Of a stretch of DNA of 39,783 bases, positions 17,217-25,137 are shown in pieces. Every line of letters begins with the position of its first letter. Position 1 is the first letter of the stretch. The position numbers were made by a program, and so were the translations under genes. The DNA comes from an uncultured beta proteobacterium (GTDB lineage: Bacteria > Pseudomonadota > Gammaproteobacteria > Burkholderiales > Burkholderiaceae), in the NCBI GenBank assembly GCA_903871735.1, contig CAIQHU010000153.1:1-39783 (forward strand), written 5' to 3'. The notes below the pieces were generated by a model. It saw only the letters and a list, made by a program, of their open reading frames with translations, made no database searches and was not told where the DNA came from.

Positions 17217-18074
17217 ATGCGCGTGAGCACCAGTCAAATATTCGATAGCAGCACCCAGTCCATGAATTCGAGCTTGTCGGAGGCCTTAAAATCTCAGAAC
17301 CAAATTAGTACGGGCCAAAAATTTACCAAGGCCTCGGATGACCCTTACGCTGTTTCTTGGGGAGTCAGACTAAGCTTTGATAAAAGCCGTCTAGGCATGT
17401 ATGAAAATAATCAAAAATTTGTTACTGCTTCGATGGACAATGCAGCTACCCAACTTGGTAGCATCATTGACCAGATGAATCAATTAAATGCCATTTCGGT
17501 GCAAGCACAAAATGGCTCGCTCAATAGTACGGCATTAAAAGCCTTATATCTTGAAGCAGATCAAATTAAGCAAACGATAACTTCTCAGAGTGCGACCAAG
17601 GATGCTAGTGGTAATGCGATTTTTCCATCGGCAATTAACCAAGTTCAGATTGAGCCTAATGTAAATGTTGATTCGGGTATTAAGTTCTCAGACAGTTTTG
17701 GTGGGGTTGGTGACGTCACAAAGGTCGATGTTTTGACGAAGATTAATGAGTTTGTTGCATTTTTAGGACAAAAAGCAGGGGTTGCGGGAATTAATTCAAC
17801 TGGCACTGCAAGTAGTGTATCAACAGGCTTAACTTCGGCTTATAATCAGTTGCAAGATTCGCAGACTCGAAGTGGCTTAGTGGGAAGTCTGGTTAGTCAA
17901 TCGGCTAGCGCAGTGAATTCTCTTGGGACACAACTAGCGGCGACGACTTCAACTTTATTAGACACAGATATGGCAGCTGCAACGGCAAGTTTTATGAAGT
18001 CCCAAGCGATATTAAATGCAGCTCAATCTTTGTTTAGTAAACTTCAGTCGAGTAATTTGTTTTCGAAAATGTAA
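17217..18074 (+). CDS. flgL: Hook-filament junction protein FlgL
   Basis: FlgL (HAP3) joins FlgK to the flagellin filament. It is flagellin-like at both ends: RVSTSQIFDSSTQSMNSSLS and QNQISTGQKFTKASDDP near the start, and a C-terminal D0 helix with LDTDMAAATASFMKSQAILN. The 285-residue length suits a compact FlgL. It is upstream of motA with a 23-base gap; no terminator is seen between them. Confidence 0.93.
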   Translation: MRVSTSQIFDSSTQSMNSSLSEALKSQNQISTGQKFTKASDDPYAVSWGVRLSFDKSRLGMYENNQKFVTASMDNAATQLGSIIDQMNQLNAISVQAQNGSLNSTALKALYLEADQIKQTITSQSATKDASGNAIFPSAINQVQIEPNVNVDSGIKFSDSFGGVGDVTKVDVLTKINEFVAFLGQKAGVAGINSTGTASSVSTGLTSAYNQLQDSQTRSGLVGSLVSQSASAVNSLGTQLAATTSTLLDTDMAAATASFMKSQAILNAAQSLFSKLQSSNLFSKM

Positions 18075-18097
18075 TTTTAAAAACCTGAAGAAAAACT

Positions 18098-18958
18098 ATG
18101 ACAATTCCAATTGGTTGGATTATCGCTATTTCCTGTACTTTAGGTGGCTACGTGTTACACGGCGGGAACCCCTTAGTTTTATGGCAACCTACTGAGGTAT
18201 TAACCATTGTTGGGGCTGCTGTAGGAACCATGTTAGCCTCTAACACTGTAACTAATTTAAAAGCTACGATGGCTGCCATCGGGACAGCATTTAAGACTAA
18301 ATCTGCTGTCAAACAATATCACTTAGACCTTTTATGTTTGATGTTTGAAATATTACAAAAGATTAAGCGCGATGGCTTGATGTCTTTAGAGGGCGATATC
18401 GAACAGCCTGAATCGAGTCCACTATTTGAAAAATACCCGAATATCTTAAAAGATCATCATTTGGTTGATTTTATTACTGATTATTTAAGGATGATGCTAG
18501 GCGGTGCCCTGGATGTGATTCAAATCGAAAGTTTGATGGAGCAAGAACTCGATGTTCATCACCAAGAACAGCACATACCGATTGGGGCTGTGGCTGCTTT
18601 GGCAGATGGTTTGCCAGCTTTTGGTATTGTTGCTGCGGTGATGGGTGTGGTGCAAACTATGGGATCAATTGGTCTGCCTCCAGCAGAGTTAGGAAAGCTT
18701 ATTGGAGCGGCTTTGGTAGGGACATTTTTAGGTATCTTGCTAGCTTATGCGATTGTTACTCCGGTAGCCAAGGTGTTGGAACAGAATTTAGCATCCGATA
18801 CCAGATCGTTTATGGCTGTGAAGGCGATTCTGATTGCTAGCTTAAACAACTTTCCGCCGGCTTCTGCGATTGAGTTTGGTCGTAAAGTACTATACTCAGA
18901 CCAACGACCTTCTTTCACTGAGTTAGACGAAGGAACTAAAGCTGTTAAAGGGAAGTAG
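18098..18958 (+). CDS. motA: Flagellar motor stator protein MotA
   Basis: MotA forms the pentameric ring of the proton-driven stator. The 286-residue protein has four membrane segments: near 4-22, 30-50, and two in the C-terminal half with AALADGLPAFGIVAAVMGVV and LGKLIGAALVGTFLGILLAY. The cytoplasmic loop includes the conserved LRMMLGG segment. It is longer than the paralogous domain in the ZorA-like protein at 30763-33720 in TM count (four rather than three) and lacks a cytoplasmic tail. motB follows after six bases. Confidence 0.95.
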   Translation: MTIPIGWIIAISCTLGGYVLHGGNPLVLWQPTEVLTIVGAAVGTMLASNTVTNLKATMAAIGTAFKTKSAVKQYHLDLLCLMFEILQKIKRDGLMSLEGDIEQPESSPLFEKYPNILKDHHLVDFITDYLRMMLGGALDVIQIESLMEQELDVHHQEQHIPIGAVAALADGLPAFGIVAAVMGVVQTMGSIGLPPAELGKLIGAALVGTFLGILLAYAIVTPVAKVLEQNLASDTRSFMAVKAILIASLNNFPPASAIEFGRKVLYSDQRPSFTELDEGTKAVKGK

Positions 18959-18964
18959 TAAACG

Positions 18965-20077
18965 ATGCCTAAAGACGGCCCACCAATTGTAGTCATCAAG
19001 CGAGTAAAAAAAGGCGGTCACGGTGCGCACGGCGGTGCTTGGAAGATCGCCTATGCAGACTTTGTGACTGCGATGATGGCATTCTTCTTGTTAATGTGGG
19101 TTTTAGGATCGACTACAGCAGGTGATTTAGCGGGTATTTCCTCCTATTTTCAAAATCCCTTACGGATTTCAATGGCTGGCGGGCAGGGCTCTGGCGATAC
19201 CACTCGAATTATTAAGAGTGGTGGTGGTAGTATTACTAAGACCACAGGCCAAGAAGCGAAGGCTGATGCGGATACAGATGAGCGTCGGGTCAGTAATTCG
19301 CAAAGTACCGAGATTGAAAATGCACGCCGAGATAACACCAGCTTAACGTCTTCTTTACAGGAGGGCGGCCCTGGCGGTAAAGATAGTGGCATGTCCAAAG
19401 CCGAAGCTCAGGAAATGCAAGAAAAGGTCAAAAAAAGTGTGGCTGATGACCCTGAACTGAGTAAGTTAAAGGGGCAGATCTTCATGGATATCACTACAGA
19501 GGGCCTTCGGATACAGGTTGTTGACGAAAAAAATAGACCCTTATTTACCAGTGGTGGAACAATTCCTACTGAGTCTGGGAGACGTTTGATGCGCGTCATT
19601 GGGAAGGCACTAGCAGCGTCTCCAAGCCCAATTCGAATTGAAGGCCATACGGATGGTACTAAATATCCCAAGGCGAACACCAATTATTCCAACTGGGAGC
19701 TTTCTGCCGAAAGAGCCAATACTGCTAGACGGGAAATGGTATCTGGTGGCTTGGCTGAGGAGAGGATTTCTCAGGTGATTGGTTTTGCCGATAAATACCC
19801 CTTGAACCCAGAAGATTTAAATGACCCTTTAAATCGGCGTATATCGATTACTGTATTAAATCAAAAACCCAAGGTCGCGCCGACAAAAACTGCAGGCATT
19901 GCTGTATCTGGAAATGAGTTAGGTGGCAGTCGACCTATTGAGGGTATTAAGCCTGGCAGCCAAGATATTCCTGGCAATCTAAAAGCCCCAGATTCGAGAG
20001 ATTTAGAAGGCGCCAGAACGCCACAGTTATCACTTCCTTCCAAGCCCTCTGCAGGTCCAGTGAAGCCGACGAGGTAA
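18965..20077 (+). CDS. motB: Flagellar motor stator protein MotB
   Basis: MotB is the peptidoglycan-anchored stator subunit. The basic head VIKRVKKGGHGAHGGAWKIA precedes the single membrane helix with the proton-carrying Asp32 (YADFVTAMM). The plug/linker region is long and charged. The OmpA-like domain has IRIEGHTDGTKYP, SNWELSAERANTARR and the conserved IGFADKYPLNPEDLNDPLNR motif. A Pro/Ser-rich tail follows. Length 370. Together with motA it is the regular flagellar stator, distinct from the ZorAB-like pair. Confidence 0.95.
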   Translation: MPKDGPPIVVIKRVKKGGHGAHGGAWKIAYADFVTAMMAFFLLMWVLGSTTAGDLAGISSYFQNPLRISMAGGQGSGDTTRIIKSGGGSITKTTGQEAKADADTDERRVSNSQSTEIENARRDNTSLTSSLQEGGPGGKDSGMSKAEAQEMQEKVKKSVADDPELSKLKGQIFMDITTEGLRIQVVDEKNRPLFTSGGTIPTESGRRLMRVIGKALAASPSPIRIEGHTDGTKYPKANTNYSNWELSAERANTARREMVSGGLAEERISQVIGFADKYPLNPEDLNDPLNRRISITVLNQKPKVAPTKTAGIAVSGNELGGSRPIEGIKPGSQDIPGNLKAPDSRDLEGARTPQLSLPSKPSAGPVKPTR

Positions 20078-20083
20078 ATCCAA

Positions 20084-20917
20084 ATGATATTTCTTGGCAG
20101 ACTAGGGCTTGTTTTGTTTGTGGCGCTTGTTAGCCTTCGGTGTTTGGCTAATGGTCCTGGTGAGGAGCCTAGTGTTACTCCACCAGTCAAGTCAGAAATT
20201 GCTAAGCCTGAACAAACCACAAAGCCAGAGTTGAGGACAGAAACAAAGCCGGAGTCCAAGTTAATCACTAAAAACGAATCGAAAGTCGATAAGTTAGAAA
20301 GCAAATCTGAATCGGAAGCCAGTAAAGCTCTCAAAGAGGCGCAGGCAAAGCGCTTGTATGAGTTATTTAATAAAAGCTTTAATAGAACCCAAATCGCAGT
20401 TTTTTGTTTAAAAGATCAAGATTGTTATAAACCAGAAGACGAGGTTTTAAAGTTCAGTGAAATTAATATCAAACTCTTACAGAAGTTAGAGGATCTCGTT
20501 GCAAAAAATGACATTTATGCCATGTTCTATCGCGGTTTAATTGCTTACGAACGTGGTTTAGATTACAAAGACCGCGCTAGTTATATTCGAGACCGGGATT
20601 TTATTTCAACGGCTAATATTTTGAATGTTTACGGCAATATTCAGTTTCGCGATGCACGAAAATATTTCCAAGTACCTGCCAATGCCAAACATACCGAGGC
20701 TTGTAAATATTTGGGGGAGATCTACGCCAAAGGGTATGGCGTGACGCGTAACCCAGAGACTGCAATGGGCCATTTTTATTGCGCCGCCTTACAATATTTA
20801 AAAGAAGGTAAAAATCTCAACGCGGAACTCATTTTAAAGAATATGACTGAAACTGGCATCCCAAATGATGCTAGAACAGTTGATATCTATGCCAAGATTC
20901 ATGGAAAAGCGAAATAG
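20084..20917 (+). CDS. Exported protein with Sel1-like repeats, function unknown
   Basis: The protein has a signal peptide (cleavage near CLANG), a charged Lys/Glu/Pro-rich linker to about residue 85, and an alpha-helical C-terminal half. A Sel1/TPR-like unit is visible there: KHTEACKYLGEIYAKGYGVT followed by RNPETAMGHFYCAALQY. Cys residues in the helical part could form disulfides in the periplasm. It starts six bases after motB and precedes another small membrane protein and flhB, so it is likely co-transcribed with the stator. A stator or envelope accessory role is an inference from position only. Confidence 0.75.
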   Translation: MIFLGRLGLVLFVALVSLRCLANGPGEEPSVTPPVKSEIAKPEQTTKPELRTETKPESKLITKNESKVDKLESKSESEASKALKEAQAKRLYELFNKSFNRTQIAVFCLKDQDCYKPEDEVLKFSEINIKLLQKLEDLVAKNDIYAMFYRGLIAYERGLDYKDRASYIRDRDFISTANILNVYGNIQFRDARKYFQVPANAKHTEACKYLGEIYAKGYGVTRNPETAMGHFYCAALQYLKEGKNLNAELILKNMTETGIPNDARTVDIYAKIHGKAK

Positions 20918-20948
20918 TGCAGTACTTTTAAGACAATAAGGGGAAGTG

Positions 20949-21314
20949 ATGAAAGATAAGATTTTAGGTGCTTTAAAGAATCTCGTGATTTGGGGCTTAC
21001 TACCACTGGCCTTTCTGACTTTCTTATTTGTTCTGGGAGAACAGTTTGAGGTAGGTCGCCTATCTGTGATGGCTAGTTGTAAGGATTGTCCTGATGTGAG
21101 TTTGTGTGCGAAAGAAAAAGGTTATTTGGCTACTGAGCCCTACTATCCAGATTTGACGAGGAGATATTTGGGTGCTTATGCCAGAGCGATTGGCGGTGAT
21201 CTAGGCGCCTCCTACCAAGTCACTACTAGTAAGCCAGCAGCTTTAGATAAACCCAAAACAGATAAAAATGATGATCAAGAATTATTAGATGAAGTCAAGG
21301 ATAAAAAAATCTAA
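20949..21314 (+). CDS. Small single-pass membrane protein, unknown
   Basis: I do not recognise this 121-residue protein. It has one membrane helix at about residues 11-31 (LVIWGLLPLAFLTFLFVLGE), then a short domain with three Cys (CKDCPDVSLC) resembling a disulfide-bonded loop, a Tyr-rich stretch, and an acidic/Lys-rich tail. ATG 20949 is preferred to the adjacent GTG 20946 because AAGGGGA sits at good spacing. It lies between the Sel1-like protein and flhB in the flagellar operon. Confidence 0.7.
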   Translation: MKDKILGALKNLVIWGLLPLAFLTFLFVLGEQFEVGRLSVMASCKDCPDVSLCAKEKGYLATEPYYPDLTRRYLGAYARAIGGDLGASYQVTTSKPAALDKPKTDKNDDQELLDEVKDKKI

Positions 21315-21397
21315 TGTGGTGAAGATCTCAAACCAATAATTAGTAGTTCGTACAAATATAGCTGATTCATAAATCGATATTTTTAAGAAGGTGACGA

Positions 21398-22525
21398 TTG
21401 GCAGAAGATAGTTCCCAGGATAAGGAATTAGACCCGACCGAACAGCGACTGCAAAAAGCGCGCGACGAAGGGCAATTTGCTCAATCACGAGACATCACTA
21501 CATTTGCTCTCATTACTGGCTTTTTACTTTTCGTGATTGTGCTGGGGCCCCTATTATTTAGGCAAATGGTAACGATGGTCGATTTGGCTTTACGTTTTAA
21601 TCAGCCGATTCGCTTACTCGATCACATGAGTGACTGGGGGTCGGGCCCATTTACTATCCTAGCTCTAACGATTACGATGGTGATGTTGCCTATTTGGCTC
21701 ATTGCGATCTTTGCACCTTTAGCATTAGCTGGCTTTAGGCCAGTTTTTGCTTTGAAATTTGACCCAGCAAGACTAGACCCGATTACAGGTTTAGGAAGAA
21801 TGTTTTCAACCAACGCCCTCATTGAGCTGGGTAAAAACATTCTTAAAATCCTATTAATTTTAGGAGTTGGATTTGCTTATTTGTATGGCTTATTTGTCTA
21901 TGTAAAGTCAATTATTGCAGGAGACTTTAACTCCTCGATTTTGATAACAACCGGTTTTATTATTAATGGGATTACTTTACTTCTCATTCCACTAGCGGTC
22001 ATTGCGCTTTTGGATGGCACCTTACAGTGGTACCAATTCCGGCAGAAAATGAAGATGAGTCCAGAAGAGCTCAAGCAAGAGACGAAAGAATCTGAAGGGT
22101 CGCCGGAAATTAAATCACGACTGCGTCAAAAACAGCGCCAAATTGCTAATTCTAGAATGATGGCAGCGATTGAGCGAGCCGATGTGGTTTTAGCAAACCC
22201 AGATCACTACTCTGTAGCGATTCGTTACGACCCCGAGAAAATGTCTGCACCGATTGTTGTGGCAAGAGGCATTGACGCTGTTGCGCTGCGCATTCAGGAA
22301 GTGGCGAAAGAGCACAATGTCCCAGTCGCCCAAATTCCACCTTTAGCAAGGTATTTGTACAGTCAATTAGATATTGGGGAGCAAATTCCAATGCCGCTCT
22401 TTGAAGCGGTTGCTAAAATTCTAGCTTGGGCCTACGAGGTCAAAGAGAACGATGGTCGCACGCCCGTGTTGCCAGAGGTATTCTTTACTCCTGAGCAAAT
22501 TAAGAAAAATCGGGCGGTACTGTAG
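21398..22525 (+). CDS. flhB: Flagellar export switch protein FlhB (NPDH variant)
   Basis: FlhB controls export substrate specificity of the flagellar type III system. The start is TTG, with AAGGTG at good spacing, giving the typical MAEDSSQDKELDPTEQRLQK head. Four membrane helices follow (about 33-55, 85-110, 140-170, 180-206), then the cytoplasmic domain. The autocleavage site reads N267-P268-D269-H270 rather than the near-universal NPTH. The downstream YSVAIRYDPEKMSAPIVVAR and the PPLARYLYSQLDIGEQIP end are conserved. Cleavage occurs between Asn and Pro, both present, so the protein may still cleave, perhaps at a different rate. No flhA is seen here. Confidence 0.94.
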   Translation: MAEDSSQDKELDPTEQRLQKARDEGQFAQSRDITTFALITGFLLFVIVLGPLLFRQMVTMVDLALRFNQPIRLLDHMSDWGSGPFTILALTITMVMLPIWLIAIFAPLALAGFRPVFALKFDPARLDPITGLGRMFSTNALIELGKNILKILLILGVGFAYLYGLFVYVKSIIAGDFNSSILITTGFIINGITLLLIPLAVIALLDGTLQWYQFRQKMKMSPEELKQETKESEGSPEIKSRLRQKQRQIANSRMMAAIERADVVLANPDHYSVAIRYDPEKMSAPIVVARGIDAVALRIQEVAKEHNVPVAQIPPLARYLYSQLDIGEQIPMPLFEAVAKILAWAYEVKENDGRTPVLPEVFFTPEQIKKNRAVL

Positions 22526-22555
22526 TTCCGAATTATTTTTTAAATCTGACTATCG

Positions 22556-23113
22556 TCAACGGCGAACACTTTCTAAAAATGTGGCTCCCACATCAGGTGG
22601 GAAGAAATAGATATTCACGAGCTGGTTTTTCTTATTTAAACTACGACCAATCTGATAAGCAACTTGCCCATTTCCAAAAACGTAGGAAAGGGTATCTTTT
22701 AAACCAATGTTGTACGTGTTTAAAACACCAGAGCTTGGTTCATAAGCAAGGGTATATTTTTTGGTGAGGCGATCGATCATTAGACTTGCATCCGCCTCTC
22801 TAAAGTAGCCCATGTCTTTTTTCATCACGATCATTCGGCCAGACTCATTAAATGTAAGCCAGACCATATCTTCTTTTTCCCCATCAAAAAAGGGACAGCC
22901 AACCGTTTGCTCGTATTGTTGACAACTGAACTTTTGAATAACCTCTTCTTTTGTCATCGTAAATAAAATACCACGATAACCTCTTAGAGGTAAATCTTCT
23001 TCTTTGAAGTCATTCACTTCAGAGGGGATGATATTTTTATAGATTTTAGGAGCGTCACAAGCACAAAGCACTAGTAACGCTAGGAGCATGAAGGCATGGC
23101 GAATCATCGGCAT
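22556..23113 (-). CDS. Putative lipoprotein, unknown function
   Basis: This 185-residue protein has a short lipoprotein signal with a lipobox-like LCAC (Cys19). The remainder is a mixed alpha/beta domain with two further Cys in FSCQQYEQTVGCPFF, which may pair. No family is recognised. It converges with flhB (30 bases between the stops) and lies downstream of rpoN and a 67-residue gene on the same strand. The ATG at 23113 has no strong ribosome-binding site; a second ATG two codons later is an alternative. Confidence 0.7.
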   Translation of the reverse strand: MPMIRHAFMLLALLVLCACDAPKIYKNIIPSEVNDFKEEDLPLRGYRGILFTMTKEEVIQKFSCQQYEQTVGCPFFDGEKEDMVWLTFNESGRMIVMKKDMGYFREADASLMIDRLTKKYTLAYEPSSGVLNTYNIGLKDTLSYVFGNGQVAYQIGRSLNKKNQLVNIYFFPPDVGATFLESVRR

Positions 23114-23207
23114 AAAGAGTAGTTACTTTTGGTTAGGATAATCAATTTTAGACAAGGCGTTTTAGTAAAGAATCAAGTTAAGCAAGAAGTGCGCCTATTC
23201 AATTCGA

Positions 23208-23411
23208 TTAATGTAACTTGTCCTCATTTAACCAGCGCTTGAGTGTTGCGATAGCGCTAGCTTTCTCGTAACGGATTAAATTAGCCGCGTCTCTTAACTC
23301 ATCCTTGAGGACAACCTCTGGATCGGGAGCCTTAACTTGTACGACTGTTTTTAGAGTTGGTGAAACTGGCTTACGTGATGCTAGCTTGGTTTTTTTCTTA
23401 GACCAAAACAT
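23208..23411 (-). CDS. 67-residue protein with a FliF-tail-like C-terminus
   Basis: ATG 23411 is chosen because GGAGAAATAGG stands directly before it; the frame is open further upstream but without a better site. The N-terminal half is basic (FWSKKKTKLASRKP). The C-terminal segment, with the pattern NLIRYEKASAIATLKRWLNE, resembles the extreme C-terminus of FliF that binds FliG (helix with a VAxVIxxWxxxD-type ending). That similarity is from memory of the family and has not been tested. It lies 85 bases after rpoN, so is likely in the rpoN transcript. It might compete with or support MS-ring/C-ring assembly. Confidence 0.6.
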   Translation of the reverse strand: MFWSKKKTKLASRKPVSPTLKTVVQVKAPDPEVVLKDELRDAANLIRYEKASAIATLKRWLNEDKLH

Positions 23412-23496
23412 CCTATTTCTCCAAAAAGGGTTACAAGGTAAGTATCTACGATTTAAGACACTTGAGCAAGAGGACAAGTAATTGTCCTAAACTTCT

Positions 23497-24888
23497 TTAA
23501 GCCATTTCGACTAAGGCATTGGCTTTTCTTAAATGTACGGGCAGTATTTTTAAACTATCTCGATATTTAGCAATAGTACGACGAGCAACGATAAAACCTT
23601 GATCAGCCATGAGCTGCACGATTTTGCTATCAGACAAGGGCTTTTTAGGATTTTCTGCGCCAACCATTTGGGCGATTAAGGTTCGTATTGCTGTTGAAGA
23701 GACGGTACCGCCAGTTTCTGTTTGAACTTGGCTACCGAAGAAGTATTTGAATTCAAAAGTACCTTGTAGACAGGTAAGGTATTTTTGAGTCGTCACCCGG
23801 GAGATGGTAGACTCATGTAATTCTAAGCGTTCTGCAATTTCACGCAGCACCATGGGTCGCATGCCAATCGGGCCATACTCAAAGAAATTTTGCTGCATTT
23901 TGACAATTTCGTTGGCGACTTGCAGGATTGTTTCATTCCGCTGGGCAATATTTTTGACAAGCCAACGAGCTTCTTGCAGTTTGTGAGCGATCCCCTCTGA
24001 AACAGAAGACTTTTTTGAAGCCTCAATAATCTTCGCATACTCTTGATGAAGTGATATTTTAGGAAAGGCTGCCGGATTGGGTAATGCTTGCCATTTACCT
24101 TGAGACTTTTTAATGACGATATCCGGCGTCAAGATCGGATCGGACGTGGTTTCGAGATGCTCGACAGGGTTGTGCTTTAAAGAACGAATCAGCTTCAGTG
24201 CATGTCCCAGTTCAGCATCGGTAATGCGCAATGTTTTCTTGATTTGCGCATAATCTTGGTTACTTAATTCTAGTAAAAATTCCGTTACGATGCGGGTGCT
24301 ATGAGCCCAAGTCGGCGTATCTTTTAGAGAAGCTGAAAATTGCTTTAGTTGAATCTGTAAGCATTCAGCAAGATCTCTAGCTCCTACGCCAACTGGATCT
24401 AATTGTTGGAGGTAGCTAATCGCCCTCTGTATTTGTTGCGTTGGGGAGCCATTTTCAGGATCAAGGTAAAAAGCCACCTCTTCAATGAGCTCATCCATGG
24501 ATAGGCGTAAGTAGCCTTTTTCATCTAAGTTGCCGGCTAGACTTGCGATCAGGGCTTTTTCTTCAGGACTTAAACGAAACAATTTAATCTGGTCAAGTAG
24601 ATGATCAAACAGGGAAGTTTTCTGAGCAACTTGGTTAATGGGATCATTTTCATCATCAGTAATATTTACTTTACTAGAAGAAGAGCTTAAGTTGGATAAA
24701 TAGGGTAATGGCTCTAATGGAGCTGCAGACATCTCCGAATCAAACTCTAAAAAGGGGTTTGCCTCTGTCAGATTGATTAGCTCCTGCTCAAGTTCATTGG
24801 CAGATAGCTGCAGTAACTTAATCGACTGTTGAAGTTGCGGCGTGAGAACTAGATTTTGGGTAAAACCTAAGTTAATTGAAGCCTTCAT
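23497..24888 (-). CDS. rpoN: RNA polymerase sigma-54 factor RpoN
   Basis: RpoN directs RNA polymerase to -24/-12 promoters with the help of AAA+ activators. Region I is intact (LVLTPQLQQSIKLLQLSANE), followed by an acidic region II, the core-binding region, and the DNA-binding region with the RpoN box ARRTIAKYRD at residues 435-444. Length (463) is normal. Its presence beside the flagellar cluster fits the two perfect sigma-54 promoters at 7828 and 11499. It is divergent from the TPR/L,D-transpeptidase pair, and a strong hairpin lies in the shared upstream region. Confidence 0.96.
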   Translation of the reverse strand: MKASINLGFTQNLVLTPQLQQSIKLLQLSANELEQELINLTEANPFLEFDSEMSAAPLEPLPYLSNLSSSSSKVNITDDENDPINQVAQKTSLFDHLLDQIKLFRLSPEEKALIASLAGNLDEKGYLRLSMDELIEEVAFYLDPENGSPTQQIQRAISYLQQLDPVGVGARDLAECLQIQLKQFSASLKDTPTWAHSTRIVTEFLLELSNQDYAQIKKTLRITDAELGHALKLIRSLKHNPVEHLETTSDPILTPDIVIKKSQGKWQALPNPAAFPKISLHQEYAKIIEASKKSSVSEGIAHKLQEARWLVKNIAQRNETILQVANEIVKMQQNFFEYGPIGMRPMVLREIAERLELHESTISRVTTQKYLTCLQGTFEFKYFFGSQVQTETGGTVSSTAIRTLIAQMVGAENPKKPLSDSKIVQLMADQGFIVARRTIAKYRDSLKILPVHLRKANALVEMA

Positions 24889-24958
24889 TACCTATCAGTT
24901 TTAAGTTAATCTTAATTAGTATTATGCATTTATTTTTTTAAATATTCTATAAGGATTA

Positions 24959-24987
24959 TGTGGTGTCTTGCGAAGAAAGACACCATA
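24959..24987. promoter_or_regulatory. Perfect inverted repeat in the rpoN divergent promoter region
   Basis: A 9-base perfect inverted repeat TGGTGTCTT/AAGACACCA (24961-24969 and 24977-24985), extendable by a G-T and a T-A pair, surrounds a 7-base spacer. It lies about 70 bases before the rpoN ATG and about 150 bases before the probable start of the divergent gene. No T run follows on either strand, so it is more likely an operator or an mRNA hairpin in a 5' UTR than a terminator. Confidence 0.5.
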
Positions 24988-25137
24988 CTTGGAGAATTAG
25001 CACCATTTTTGACACAGGCTTGATTAGGAATAGAACGACTGAAAATAGGGTAATGATTTATTTCAATTAATTCCTTGGGGGGTGATAAAATCAGTTTTTT
25101 GCAAGTGATTAATACTTTTACATTTTTGGAGTTTGAT

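Noticed and set aside
19788..19796. GCCGATAA, a perfect sigma-28 -10 element, inside motB
   Set aside because: It encodes the conserved FADK motif of MotB, and no TAAA-type -35 element lies at the right distance.
18098..20077. Possibility that motA-motB belong to the Zorya-like system
   Set aside because: MotA has four TM segments and no tail, MotB has the full plug and the GFADK motif, and both sit in the flagellar operon 10 kb from the zor-like genes.
19861..20334. Minus-strand frame of 157 codons across the motB/Sel1-protein junction
   Set aside because: It overlaps two well-supported genes and has Ser/Leu-rich antisense composition.
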